Source: Brevundimonas sp.
Lineage (GTDB): Bacteria > Pseudomonadota > Alphaproteobacteria > Caulobacterales > Caulobacteraceae
Direction of reading: 5' to 3'
Assembly: GCF_003248455.1 (NCBI RefSeq)
Contig: NZ_QFNM01000011.1
Location: forward strand, 28,929 to 92,928
DNA: 64,000 nucleotides
The position numbers were made by a program, and so were the translations under genes. The notes beneath the pieces are model-generated. The model did not search any database. It saw only the letters and a program-made list of their open reading frames with translations, and had not been told where the DNA came from. Shown one piece after another: positions 48,690 to 57,026 of this stretch. How positions within the stretch are numbered: the first letter of the stretch is position 1; each line of letters begins with the position of its first letter.

Positions 48690-50021
48690 ATGGCCGCGCG
48701 AGACGGACCGCATATCGCGATCGTGGGGGCGGGCTTCAGCGGCCTGCTGACGGCGGTCAATCTGCTCGAAGCCTCGGGCCGGGCGCGGGTGACGTTGATC
48801 GAGCGGCGCGGCGTCTTCGGTCCCGGCACGGCCTATGACACGGGCAATCCCCAGCACCTGTTGAACGTGCGCCTGGACAATATGAGCGCCTTTCCCGACC
48901 GGCCGGGGCATCTGGCCGACTGGCTGGCGGAACAGCCGTCGTGGCGCGCGCAGGACGGCTTCATCACCCGCGGCGTCTACGGCGACTATCTGCGCGCCCT
49001 GCTGGAGGCCACGCTGAGGGACGCGCCCGAGCGGCTGACCCTGGTCGGGGCCGAGGCGCGCGGCCTGGACCGGCAGGGCGACGGCTGGCGCATCGACACC
49101 ACCGAGGGCGGGATCATGGTGGACCAGGCGGTCCTGGCCCTGGGCAATCTTGAGCCGGCCTCTCCGCCCGGCGTCGACGAGGCGGTGCGCGCCTCGCCGC
49201 TTTATGTTGAGAACCCCTGGCGGCTGGAAGCGGCCTCGGCCGAGACGGCGCGCAACATCCTTCTGATCGGTTCGGGCCTGACCATGGTGGATGCGGCCCT
49301 GACGCTGCGAAGGCCGGGACGGCGCTTCACCGCCCTGTCGCGCCACGGCCTGTTGCCCCGCGCCCACGCCACCGTGCCGCCGCCGCCGTTCGAGGGCGAT
49401 TTCTCCGGCGGCCCGGCCCAGGTCCTGCGCCAGATGCGCGCCGCGAGCGAAGAGACGGACTGGCGCGCCGCCTTCGACCGGCTCAGGCTTTCGGCCCGCG
49501 ACCTTTGGCGCGGCTGGTCGCCTGCGGAGCGGCGGCGGTTCCTGCGCCACCTTCGGCCGCTGTGGGACGTGCATCGCCACCGCCTGTCGCCCGGCGCGGC
49601 GCGCGACATCCATTCCATGCTGGCGGGCGGCGAACTGACGGTCCTGGCCGGCAAACTGACCGAAGTGAGGGCCGGCGAGGCGATCGAGGTCGCCTGGCGT
49701 CCGCGCGGGCGCCGCCGCGCCATCCGCGACCGCTTCGACCTGGTGGTCAACTGCACCGGCCCGCTCGGCTCCATCGGCTCCAGCGCCGAACCGATGATCC
49801 GCGACATCCTGAACAAAGGCCACGGCCGCCCCGATCCGCTGGGCCTGGGGCTTCAGGTCGACGACGACGGCCGGCTGCTGGACGGGGCCGGCCAACCGGC
49901 CCACGGCCTTCACGCCATCGGCCCCCTGACGCGCGGCGCCTTCTGGGAGATGACCGCCGTCCCCGACCTGCGCGGCCAGGCGCGGGACTTGGCCGCACGG
50001 ATATTGGCGGAGCAGGGCTGA
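48690..50021 (+). CDS. FAD/NAD(P)-binding protein (NAD_binding_9-like)
   Basis: A 443-residue flavoprotein of the YdhS-like FAD-NAD(P)-binding group. The dinucleotide loop is IVGAGFSGLLTAVNLLE (9-25), then ERRGVFGPGTAYDTGNPQHLLNV. A second Rossmann-like site is LLIGSGLTMVDAAL (about 191-204), and VNCTGPLGSI and HAIGPLTRGAFWE near the end are typical. Substrate unknown. Start at 48690 gives the usual N-terminus. It lies between two polysaccharide genes, and whether it modifies a sugar or lipid is not visible. Confidence 0.88.
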   Translation: MAARDGPHIAIVGAGFSGLLTAVNLLEASGRARVTLIERRGVFGPGTAYDTGNPQHLLNVRLDNMSAFPDRPGHLADWLAEQPSWRAQDGFITRGVYGDYLRALLEATLRDAPERLTLVGAEARGLDRQGDGWRIDTTEGGIMVDQAVLALGNLEPASPPGVDEAVRASPLYVENPWRLEAASAETARNILLIGSGLTMVDAALTLRRPGRRFTALSRHGLLPRAHATVPPPPFEGDFSGGPAQVLRQMRAASEETDWRAAFDRLRLSARDLWRGWSPAERRRFLRHLRPLWDVHRHRLSPGAARDIHSMLAGGELTVLAGKLTEVRAGEAIEVAWRPRGRRRAIRDRFDLVVNCTGPLGSIGSSAEPMIRDILNKGHGRPDPLGLGLQVDDDGRLLDGAGQPAHGLHAIGPLTRGAFWEMTAVPDLRGQARDLAARILAEQG

Positions 50022-50097
50022 CCTTCGGTTCCCGTCTGGACCGACACAATCCGAACGGATAGATTTCACGCCTTGCGAGTGCATCCGGGAGACGACC

Positions 50098-50628
50098 ATG
50101 CCGCGCCCCTTCCTCGTCGCGGCCGGCGGTCTGGCCCTGGCGTTCGGCCTGGCCGGTTTTTCGGACCCCGGGCTGGACGACTATCGGCTTGCGCCGGCCG
50201 ACAGGGTGCGGATCGCGGTGTTCGGAGAGCCGGCGCTGGGCGGGGACTTCACTCTGGACGGCCGGGGCTGCATCGCCCTGCCGCTGGTCGGCGAGATCGC
50301 GGCCCAGGGACTCAGCGCCGCCCAGCTCCAGGCCGCCGTCGCGGAGGCCCTGGGCCAGGGCTATCTGAACCAGCCGCGCGTCGCCGCCCAGGTCCTGACC
50401 TATCGGCCGTTCTACATCCTGGGCGAAGTCAATCGGCCGGGCGAATACCCCTATGTGGCGGAGCTGACGGCGATGCAGGCGGTCGCCACGGCGCAGGGCT
50501 TCACCTATCGCGCCAACAGCCGCCGCCTGTTCGTGCGCCGCGCCGGCGCCGCGGCCGAACAGCCGCTGTCGCCCGACGCCCGCATCCTGCCCGGCGACAC
50601 CGTGCGGGTCGCGGAACGGTATTTCTGA
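50098..50628 (+). CDS. Short polysaccharide export protein (Wza/Poly_export-SLBB)
   Basis: A 176-residue exported protein. A signal segment (about 4-21) is followed by the Poly_export domain (YRLAPADRVRIAVFGEP, LDGRGCIALPLVGEI) and one SLBB domain (YILGEVNRPGEYPY, LTAMQAVATAQGFTY), ending DTVRVAERYF. Full Wza proteins are about twice as long with a C-terminal outer-membrane helix, so this is the short form that lacks it. No lipobox Cys is visible. It follows the flavoprotein by 76 bases and supports an exopolysaccharide role for the group. Confidence 0.9.
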   Translation: MPRPFLVAAGGLALAFGLAGFSDPGLDDYRLAPADRVRIAVFGEPALGGDFTLDGRGCIALPLVGEIAAQGLSAAQLQAAVAEALGQGYLNQPRVAAQVLTYRPFYILGEVNRPGEYPYVAELTAMQAVATAQGFTYRANSRRLFVRRAGAAAEQPLSPDARILPGDTVRVAERYF

Positions 50629-50656
50629 GGGCGAGATCGCTGTCTGTTCTACATCC

Positions 50657-50767
50657 CCGTCATCCTGGGCCTTGCGCCTAGGATCCATAAACACAGGCTT
50701 GGGCGCCGGCCCGTCAGCCTTCAACCACCGGGCATATGGATCCTCGGCACGAGGCCGAGGATGACGG
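50657..50767. repeat. Palindromic intergenic repeat, copy 2
   Basis: 111 bases between the Wza-like gene and fliE. Outer arms CCGTCATCC / GGATGACGG, inner arms GGATCCATA / TATGGATCC. The left mini-hairpin CCTGGGC/GCCTAGG has one G-T pair; the right one, CCTCGGC/GCCGAGG, is perfect. It has the same layout as the copies at 8869 and 62629 and sits between convergent genes. Confidence 0.85.
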
Positions 50768-50786
50768 ACCTAAAAGCCAAATCCCC

Positions 50787-51101
50787 TCAAATCGGCATGG
50801 CCATGATTTCCTTGTAGGCGGAGATCACCTGGTCGCGCACCGAGATCACCGTCTCCAGCGACGCCTCGGCCGAACTCAAGGCCGTGACCACGTCGATCAG
50901 ATTGCCCTGGCCCTGGACCGAACGGGTCATCTGGGTCTCGGCCGCGCGCGACTGCTGGGCCATGTCGGTCATGGCGCTCTTGACCAGATCGGCGAAGCCG
51001 CCGTCGCCGACGCCCGGCGCCGCAGCAGCGCCGGACAGGCCCGTCGGCATGGCCCCGCCCTGGACGGCGGCGTAGGCCTTGGCGGCCATCATCGGATTCA
51101 T
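50787..51101 (-). CDS. fliE: Flagellar hook-basal body complex protein FliE
   Basis: A 104-residue MS-ring/rod junction protein. The C-terminal half has the family pattern (QGQGNLIDVVTALSSAEASLETVISVRDQVISAYKEIM, read in parts). It is the last gene of flgB-flgC-fliE, 11 bases after flgC. Rod proteins of this set are exported by the flagellar type III system, whose component FliP is encoded divergently nearby. Confidence 0.95.
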   Translation of the reverse strand: MNPMMAAKAYAAVQGGAMPTGLSGAAAAPGVGDGGFADLVKSAMTDMAQQSRAAETQMTRSVQGQGNLIDVVTALSSAEASLETVISVRDQVISAYKEIMAMPI

Positions 51102-51112
51102 GACCTAGTCCC

Positions 51113-51532
51113 TCAGCGCTTGATGATGTCGAGGGTGCGGCTGTCCATCGACCGCGCCGTCTCGATGACGTTCAGATTGGCCTCGTAGGCGCGCTGCGCC
51201 TCGCGCATGTCCATCGCCTCGACCAGGGTGTCGACGTTGGGCCGCATCACATAGCCTTGCGCGTTCGCGGCCGGATGCGACGGGTCGTAGTCCATCTTGA
51301 AGTCGCTCTGGTCGGGCCGCACCTCGGCCAGCGTCACCCCCGTCGCCCCGTCGACCTCGCGGGCCTGGAAGACGGGAACCTGGCGGCGATAGGGCTCCCC
51401 GCCCGGCGTGCGGGCGGTCGATTGGGCGTTGGCGATGTTCTCGGCGATGACGCGCATCCGCGACTGCTGCGCCTTCAGCGCGGAGGCGGCCACGGCCATG
51501 GCGCTGTTTGAGGGGGCGACGGGATCGGGCAT
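51113..51532 (-). CDS. flgC: Flagellar basal-body rod protein FlgC
   Basis: A 139-residue proximal rod protein. The N-terminal MAVAASALKAQQSRMRVIAENIANAQST carries the flg rod signature and the C-terminal EAMDMREAQRAYEANLNVIETARSM the D0 coiled coil. It lies between flgB (19 bases upstream) and fliE (11 bases downstream). Length is normal. Confidence 0.96.
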   Translation of the reverse strand: MPDPVAPSNSAMAVAASALKAQQSRMRVIAENIANAQSTARTPGGEPYRRQVPVFQAREVDGATGVTLAEVRPDQSDFKMDYDPSHPAANAQGYVMRPNVDTLVEAMDMREAQRAYEANLNVIETARSMDSRTLDIIKR

Positions 51533-51551
51533 GGGTCAGTCCTTCTCGGCT

Positions 51552-51959
51552 TCAGCCCGCGCCCGGCTTCTTGGCGGCCAGGCGGATCATGGACATGGAT
51601 TTCTGGTAGAAGCCGATGGCGGCGTCATAGGCCATCCGGCTCTCGGCCATCTTCAGCATCTGCTCCTCGACCACGACGGAGTTGCCGTCCAGCGTAGTCT
51701 CCGAATCCGGGGCCTTGGTCGGATCGAACCGCACCGGCGTCCCGGCCGGGGCCAGGTGGGCGGGGTTGGTGCGCGCCATCTGCAATCCCCTGCCCGCGCG
51801 CATGGCGGCGGCGAAGTCGGTCGGCTGCTTCAGGTCGCGCCCGACGTAGCCCGGCGTGTCGGCGTTGGCGACGTTTTCGGCGATCACCCGCTGGCGTTCG
51901 TCCAGCCAGCCCAGACGGCCCTTGATCTGTCCCAGCAGCGGTATGTCTGCCACGCCCAT
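51552..51959 (-). CDS. flgB: Flagellar basal-body rod protein FlgB
   Basis: A 135-residue proximal rod protein with the rod signature DERQRVIAENVANADTPGY near the N-terminus and a C-terminal helix (QMLKMAESRMAYDAAIGFYQKS). First gene of the flgB-flgC-fliE operon. Its promoter lies in the 145-base gap shared with fliO, which carries CtrA-like motifs. Confidence 0.95.
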   Translation of the reverse strand: MGVADIPLLGQIKGRLGWLDERQRVIAENVANADTPGYVGRDLKQPTDFAAAMRAGRGLQMARTNPAHLAPAGTPVRFDPTKAPDSETTLDGNSVVVEEQMLKMAESRMAYDAAIGFYQKSMSMIRLAAKKPGAG

Positions 51960-52018
51960 GGCGATCTCCCGTGCGACGCGGGAATGCGCCCACTAGGCGG
52001 AAAATGCCGCCCGCATGG

Positions 52019-52062
52019 TTAATAACCCCTTATCTCAACGCCTCGTTAACCCTGACGGTTAA
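52019..52062. promoter_or_regulatory. Candidate CtrA sites in the flgB/fliO divergent promoter
   Basis: TTAA-N7-TTAT (52019-52033) is one mismatch from the CtrA consensus TTAA-N7-TTAA. A second dyad, TTAACC-CTGAC-GGTTAA (52046-52062), has two half-sites but nine bases between the TTAA words. Early flagellar operons are direct CtrA targets in Caulobacter, so this is a reasonable inference. Confidence 0.45.
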
Positions 52063-52104
52063 GACTCGCCTGACAGCGCCGACTGCGCGGGATCCGACAG
52101 CGTC

Positions 52105-52380
52105 ATGAACTTCCTCGATCTTGTCCGGGCCGTCTTCGGCCTGGCCTTCACCCTCGGCCTGATCGGGATCGCGGCCTGGGCCGCGCGCCGCTATGCGCCC
52201 CAGTTGCTGGCCAGGCTCGGCGCCGAGCGCGGCGCGCGCCGGCTCCAGGTGGTCGAGACCCTGGTCCTGGACCCCGCCCGCCGCCTGGTTCTGGTCCGCG
52301 TCGACGATGAGGAACGGCTGATCCTGCTGGGCGAAGGCCGCGAACTGATCGAGCCGCGCCAGCCGGGAGGCGTGCAGTGA
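52105..52380 (+). CDS. fliO: Flagellar biosynthesis protein FliO
   Basis: A 91-residue small FliO. One N-terminal membrane helix (VRAVFGLAFTLGLIGIAAWAA, about 7-27) is followed by a cytoplasmic beta domain (RLQVVETLVLDPARRLVLVRVDDEERLILLG). FliO assists assembly of the FliP ring. The stop overlaps the GTG start of fliP by three bases, which supports coupling and confirms the identity. Confidence 0.92.
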   Translation: MNFLDLVRAVFGLAFTLGLIGIAAWAARRYAPQLLARLGAERGARRLQVVETLVLDPARRLVLVRVDDEERLILLGEGRELIEPRQPGGVQ

Positions 52381-53189
52381 GACGCGCGGTCTTCGCCAAA
52401 CCCGCCGCCGCCGAGCTGAAGCGCGCGGCCCTGCTGTCGCTGTTCACCACCCTGGTCTGTCTGGCCTGGCCCGTGGCGGCCCTGGCCCAGCAGGCGGCCC
52501 AAGGGGGATCGGCGCTCAACATCGATCTGGGATCGGGGGCCGGCCTGACCCAACGGGTGGTGCAACTGGTCGGTCTGATGACCGTACTGTCCCTGGCGCC
52601 GTCCATCGTCATCATGACCACCAGCTTCGTGCGGATCGTGGTGGTCCTGTCGCTGCTGCGCACGGCGCTGGGGCTGCAACAGTCGCCGCCGAACGCCGTC
52701 CTGGTGTCCCTGTCGCTGTTCCTCAGCGCCATCGTCATGGCCCCGACCTGGCAGGACGCCTATGATTCGGGCATCCGTCCGCTGATGGATCAGCAGATCG
52801 AACTGCCCCAAGCTTTCGATCAGGCGTCCGAGCCGGTGAAGACCTTCATGCTGGCCCAGGTGGACCGCGGCGACCTGGCCCTGTTCACCCGCCTCTCCAA
52901 TATCCAGCCCCCTCAGAACGCGCAGGAATTGCCCCTCCGCGTCGTCACCCCGGCCTTCATGATCAGCGAGCTGAAGAAGGCCTTCGAAATTGGATTTCTT
53001 CTTTTCGTTCCGTTTCTTGTGATCGATTTGGTGGTGGCCAGCGTGCTGATGTCGATGGGCATGATGATGCTGCCGCCGGTGGTCGTCTCGCTGCCGTTCA
53101 AACTGATCTTCTTCGTGCTGGTGGACGGCTGGCGGCTGGTCGCCGGCAGCCTGGTCGAGAGCTTCCAGCGGGCGTCGGGCGCCGGATAA
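52377..53189 (+). CDS. fliP: Flagellar type III export protein FliP
   Basis: A 270-residue core component of the flagellar export gate. A cleavable signal peptide (about 1-38) is followed by conserved FliP motifs: TSFVRIVVVLSLLRTALG, PPNAVLVSLSLFLS, VVTPAFMISELKKAFEIGF and FLVIDLVVASVLMSMGMMMLPP (each in a membrane segment). Start is GTG at 52377 overlapping the fliO stop. The order fliO-fliP is standard; fliQ and fliR are not next to it. Confidence 0.97.
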   Translation: MRRAVFAKPAAAELKRAALLSLFTTLVCLAWPVAALAQQAAQGGSALNIDLGSGAGLTQRVVQLVGLMTVLSLAPSIVIMTTSFVRIVVVLSLLRTALGLQQSPPNAVLVSLSLFLSAIVMAPTWQDAYDSGIRPLMDQQIELPQAFDQASEPVKTFMLAQVDRGDLALFTRLSNIQPPQNAQELPLRVVTPAFMISELKKAFEIGFLLFVPFLVIDLVVASVLMSMGMMMLPPVVVSLPFKLIFFVLVDGWRLVAGSLVESFQRASGAG

Positions 53190-53302
53190 TCCCCGTCCTG
53201 ATTGGCTTTCCGCGTCATCGGCGCTTGCAAAGCCCGCCGAAATCCGTGTTGATCGCCCGGTCCTCGCCCTGAATCGGGCGAATAACACTGGAAACGCTTC
53301 TT

Positions 53303-53581
53303 ATGACCACTCAAGCCGAACTGATCGCCGCCGTCGCCAAGGACGCTGGTGTCTCGCAGGCCGACGCCGGCAAGGTGCTGACCGCGATCGTCGAAAACAT
53401 CCACTCGACCCTGAAGTCGGGCGGCGACGTCCGCATCTCGAACCTGGGCGTGTTCGACACCGCCGAGCGCGCCGAGCGCGAAGGCCGCAACCCGGCCACC
53501 GGCGCGACCATCAAGATCGCCGCCTCCAAGGCCGTGCGCTTCCGCGTCTCCAAGCCGCTGAAGGACGCCGTCAACAGCTAA
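53303..53581 (+). CDS. hup: HU family DNA-binding protein
   Basis: A 92-residue histone-like nucleoid protein. TTQAELIAAVAKDAGVSQADAGKVL forms the helical dimer body, VRISNLGVFDTAERAEREGRNPATGATIKI the DNA-binding arm with the intercalating Pro in RNPATG, and VRFRVSKPLKDAVN the C-terminus. Monocistronic with its own promoter region (53190-53302) and a hairpin after it. Length is normal. Confidence 0.96.
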   Translation: MTTQAELIAAVAKDAGVSQADAGKVLTAIVENIHSTLKSGGDVRISNLGVFDTAERAEREGRNPATGATIKIAASKAVRFRVSKPLKDAVNS

Positions 53582-53615
53582 GCCTTTTGATCCCTTGCGG
53601 ATCATGAATGCTTCG

Positions 53616-53650
53616 ACGGGCGGGGATCGCGATGCGGCCTCCGCCCGTTT
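53616..53650. terminator. Hairpin after hup, between convergent genes
   Basis: ACGGGCGG (53616-53623) and CCGCCCGT (53641-53648) form an 8-bp GC-rich stem with a 17-base loop, followed on the plus strand by TT. It lies between hup and the convergent TPR gene end. Probably a terminator for hup, of moderate quality. Confidence 0.55.
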
Positions 53651-53655
53651 GAATT

Positions 53656-56514
53656 TCAGGCCGCCTTGGCGTCGGCTTCTTTCCTGAACGCCTGTTTGGC
53701 GCTGTTGACCCAGCCGACGAAGGTGTCCGCCTGGCTGGACAGATTGGCGAAATCGCCCACGCCGGCCACACCCGACAGATTGTCGTCCAGCGCCACCCGG
53801 ATCGCCGCCGCCGACCGCGCGCCCTGCACGAACGGCCCGTAGCGGCCGCTTAGCCGTTGCAGCGCCGCCCGGTCGCCCGCCAGCGAATAGCCGACGCCCG
53901 CCCGGATCAGCCAGCTTTCCTCGGCCGGGGTCAGCACCGTTCCGGCGATCTTGTAACGGTCGCCCAGCCGCGCCTCGTACATCGGCGCCGCGTTGGCCCA
54001 TTTCTGCTGCTTCCAGAAGATGTCGGCCCGCACTTCGCGCGCGGGGTTGGACTGGTCGCGGTCCAGCACCTCCAGCGCATGGTCGAACCGGCCCAGGTCC
54101 ATCAGGGCGCGGGCCTCCAGCGCGCGCCGCTCGCTGTTCATCGCGGCGGGCAGCAGGGTGGTGCGCGACCCCCAAATGGCCTGCAACGCCTTTTCGGGCT
54201 GGCGGTCCATCAGATAGACGGTGGCCAGATTGGTGGCGACCTGGGCCTTGGCCACCCCGTCCAGCCGCTCGTCGACCTGGTGCTGCAACAGCTCGGCGGC
54301 CTGGTCCAGCAGGTCCACGTCGATCAGGCGGCGCGACAGGCGGCGCACCATCTCGTCCCCGTCCGCCCCGATCGGCGTCAGTTCGCGGAAGTCGTAGAAC
54401 AGGGCCAGCGCCTGGACCGGCTGCAGACCGTCGGCCGCCCCGTCCAGGAAAAGGGCGCGGAAGGCGTTGGATTGATCGGCCTGGATCTCGGTCGCGCCGG
54501 GAATGCCCGCCAGCCGTTTGCCCGCCCCGCGCAGCGCGTCCAGCGCTTCGCGATAGCGCCCCTGATTAAGATAGATGTCCGACAGTTTGCGGATCACCGC
54601 CAGTTCGGTCCCGTCCCCGCGCCAGCGCCATTTCAACTCTTCCAGCTTCTGCGCCGCCTGATCGGGGCTCAGCGTCCCCTGGTCCATCTCCAGGCCGATG
54701 GCGCCCAGTTTGGCGGGCGTGGCGATCCCGTCCAGCGGCGCGCGCGACACGGCCTTGTAGACCGCCAGCGCCCGGCCCTTGTCGCCCTGCAGGTCGAACA
54801 GACGCGCCTGGACCAGGCGCGCGGTCAGTTGATCGACCGCCGGCGCCTTCTGGCTGAAGCTGTGCGCCAGCAGTTGCTGGGCGGCGTTCAGATCGCCAGT
54901 CTCTATGGCCGCCAGCGCATGGGCGGCGCCAAAGCGGGCGCGCCAGGCCGGCGGGAAGTCGTCGATGGTCGCGGCCCCGGCGGCGAAGTTGCGCCGGGCC
55001 CCCTCCCAGTCCCCCTGTTGGGCGGCGACATAGCCCTGCCACACCCTGGTCGCCGGGTCGCCCGCCAAGGCCGCGCCAGCGAAATCGACCTGGGCCTCCT
55101 CCAGCCGCCCGACCCCGACGCGGGCGATCCCGCGCAAGCCCCGCACCTCCGGCTCGCCCTGCAGATTGGGGGCCTTTGCGATCAGGGCGTTCAGGACGCC
55201 GATGGCTTCGTAGTTCAGTTCCGACCCGACCAGGAACCGCGCCAGCGCCAGCCGCGCCTCGATCGGCGCGCGCGGATCGTCGCCCGCCGCGATGGTCTCC
55301 AGCCCCGCCGCGTCCTTAAGCCGCCGGTAGCGGTCGGAAAAGCCCGCCTGGCCGGTCGCGGCCCAGGTCTCGTCGATCATGGACGGATAGGCCGCCCGCT
55401 TGGGCGCGTCGGCCGCATGATCGCCGCCGCTCTCCAGACCCGCCGACGGCGCCGACAGCGTCAGCCCCTTGGGCCGGCTCAGCGTCACCAGATCGCCCGC
55501 CGCCTCGATCTTCAGATCGTCGGCGCTGGTCTCCACCGCCATCCCCTGCGCCGTCGGGATCAGGGTCAGATCGACGGTGCGCCGCCCCCCGGCGTAGCCC
55601 TTGCCGGGCGCCAGGGCCGTCACCGCCGCGAAACGGTCGCCCATCAGGGGGTCGGTCAGCCAGATCGCCTTGGTCGCCCCGGCCATCCGCGCCACCAGGG
55701 TCGCGGACCCGTCGTCGGATCGGCCCACCTCGACGCCGGAGGGCGCCGGCGCGGTTCCACCCAGGGTCACGGTCCAAGTCCCGCCCTGCCCCTGCGCCGC
55801 CACGGCCACGCCGTCCGGCGCGGAAACCCGCATGGCGGTATAGCCCGGCCCCGCCGCCCAGCGCGCGTCCTTGGCCGGACCCAGCTGTTTGGCGCCGCTC
55901 ATGTCCAACCGGGCGGCGGTGTCGAACACGATCCAGACCGCGTCGCCGCGCCGGAACACGGCCGCCCCGACCGGCGCGCCCCACTGGAAAGTCAGCACGG
56001 CCTTGGCGGGGCCGGCCTCGGCCTTGACGGCCACGACGGCGTTGGTCGTCGCGGGCCTGGCCGCGTCCCCGCCCTCAGGCGCCTTGCCCGGCGCATAGAG
56101 GTTCAGCCAGACCGCTCCGTCCGCAACGCCCGAGCGCGCGTCGGCCCCGTCCTGCAGGGTGATGACCAGGTCCGTGCCGCCGGCGCGCGCGCCGGCGCGA
56201 ATCTGGCGCGTCTCGACCGCCTTGACCCCGGCGGGCGGATCGACCTTCAGGCGCGACACGTCGGGCGCCGCCGTGGTCCCCAGCCGCACCACGACCTGGT
56301 CGCCCTGGCGGCTGACGCGCGAACGCACGCCGATCACGCCGCCGAACTCGACCCGGGTGAACTCGGCGTTCCGGCCGATGCTGATCGACAGCGGATCGCG
56401 CGACCGGCCCGCCTCCTGCGCCAGCGGCGACAGGGGGGCCAGCACGACGGCGCCGGCCGCGGCGGCCGCCACGGTCGTCTTCAGAATACGCTTTGTCGGC
56501 GCGGCCCCGGACAT
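53656..56514 (-). CDS. Large exported TPR-containing protein of unknown function
   Basis: A 952-residue exported protein. The signal peptide is at about 8-33 (TTVAAAAAGAVVLAPLSPLA). Residues about 40-400 are beta-rich (repeated VVVRLG/VWLNLYAPGK/VLTFQWGAPVGAAVF-type strands, possibly AMIN- or PDZ-like). From about 430 to the end there are many TPR-type helix pairs (ARFLVGSELNYEAIGVLNALI, YREALDALRGAGKRL, FDHALEVLDRDQSN). No enzyme motif. Its position between hup and flagellar genes hints at an envelope or motility role, but I do not recognise it. Start 56514 has GGAAG nearby. Confidence 0.85.
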   Translation of the reverse strand: MSGAAPTKRILKTTVAAAAAGAVVLAPLSPLAQEAGRSRDPLSISIGRNAEFTRVEFGGVIGVRSRVSRQGDQVVVRLGTTAAPDVSRLKVDPPAGVKAVETRQIRAGARAGGTDLVITLQDGADARSGVADGAVWLNLYAPGKAPEGGDAARPATTNAVVAVKAEAGPAKAVLTFQWGAPVGAAVFRRGDAVWIVFDTAARLDMSGAKQLGPAKDARWAAGPGYTAMRVSAPDGVAVAAQGQGGTWTVTLGGTAPAPSGVEVGRSDDGSATLVARMAGATKAIWLTDPLMGDRFAAVTALAPGKGYAGGRRTVDLTLIPTAQGMAVETSADDLKIEAAGDLVTLSRPKGLTLSAPSAGLESGGDHAADAPKRAAYPSMIDETWAATGQAGFSDRYRRLKDAAGLETIAAGDDPRAPIEARLALARFLVGSELNYEAIGVLNALIAKAPNLQGEPEVRGLRGIARVGVGRLEEAQVDFAGAALAGDPATRVWQGYVAAQQGDWEGARRNFAAGAATIDDFPPAWRARFGAAHALAAIETGDLNAAQQLLAHSFSQKAPAVDQLTARLVQARLFDLQGDKGRALAVYKAVSRAPLDGIATPAKLGAIGLEMDQGTLSPDQAAQKLEELKWRWRGDGTELAVIRKLSDIYLNQGRYREALDALRGAGKRLAGIPGATEIQADQSNAFRALFLDGAADGLQPVQALALFYDFRELTPIGADGDEMVRRLSRRLIDVDLLDQAAELLQHQVDERLDGVAKAQVATNLATVYLMDRQPEKALQAIWGSRTTLLPAAMNSERRALEARALMDLGRFDHALEVLDRDQSNPAREVRADIFWKQQKWANAAPMYEARLGDRYKIAGTVLTPAEESWLIRAGVGYSLAGDRAALQRLSGRYGPFVQGARSAAAIRVALDDNLSGVAGVGDFANLSSQADTFVGWVNSAKQAFRKEADAKAA

Positions 56515-56636
56515 ATCTTCCGACCCATGCCGCAGAAGGCCTTTAATCGCGGTTAACCGCCGTTCACCCGGCGACGCCGCCGAATCGGACAACCGGTCCA
56601 CGCGACAACCCCGTCGCCGACCGGCATACTGAAGCC

Positions 56637-57026
56637 ATGACCGACTATCCGCGCCTCAGCACGCTCAAGACCGGCCTGGCCTGCCGCTGCCCCCGCTGCG
56701 GCAAGGGGCCGCTGTTCAAGGGCTATCTGACCCTGCGCGGCGAATGCCCCGAATGCGGCCTCGATTACGGTTTCGCCGACCCGGCGGACGGCCCGGCCTT
56801 CTTCGTCATGACGGCGGTCGGGGTGGTGGGGATGATCCTGCTGATGGTGTTCGACTTCACCGTCCATCCGCCCATCTGGGTCCACGGCGTCGTCACCATG
56901 CCGATCCTGGTCGCCCTGTGCCTGGGGTGCCTGCGCCCGTTCAAGGCCTGGCTGGTCGCCGAACAATATATCCACAAGGCCGCGCCGCCGGAGTTCTCCT
57001 CCAACGGCAAACACGGCCCCTTCTAG
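56637..57026 (+). CDS. DUF983 family membrane protein
   Basis: A 129-residue protein with the DUF983 layout: a zinc ribbon (CRCPRCGKGPLFKGYL, then CPECGLDYGF) followed by two membrane helices (about 53-75 and 80-100). Function is unknown; in alphaproteobacteria it often lies near cytochrome oxidase or thiol genes, which is not the case here. It is divergent from the TPR gene and its stop overlaps the end of the convergent nucleotidyltransferase gene. Confidence 0.93.
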   Translation: MTDYPRLSTLKTGLACRCPRCGKGPLFKGYLTLRGECPECGLDYGFADPADGPAFFVMTAVGVVGMILLMVFDFTVHPPIWVHGVVTMPILVALCLGCLRPFKAWLVAEQYIHKAAPPEFSSNGKHGPF

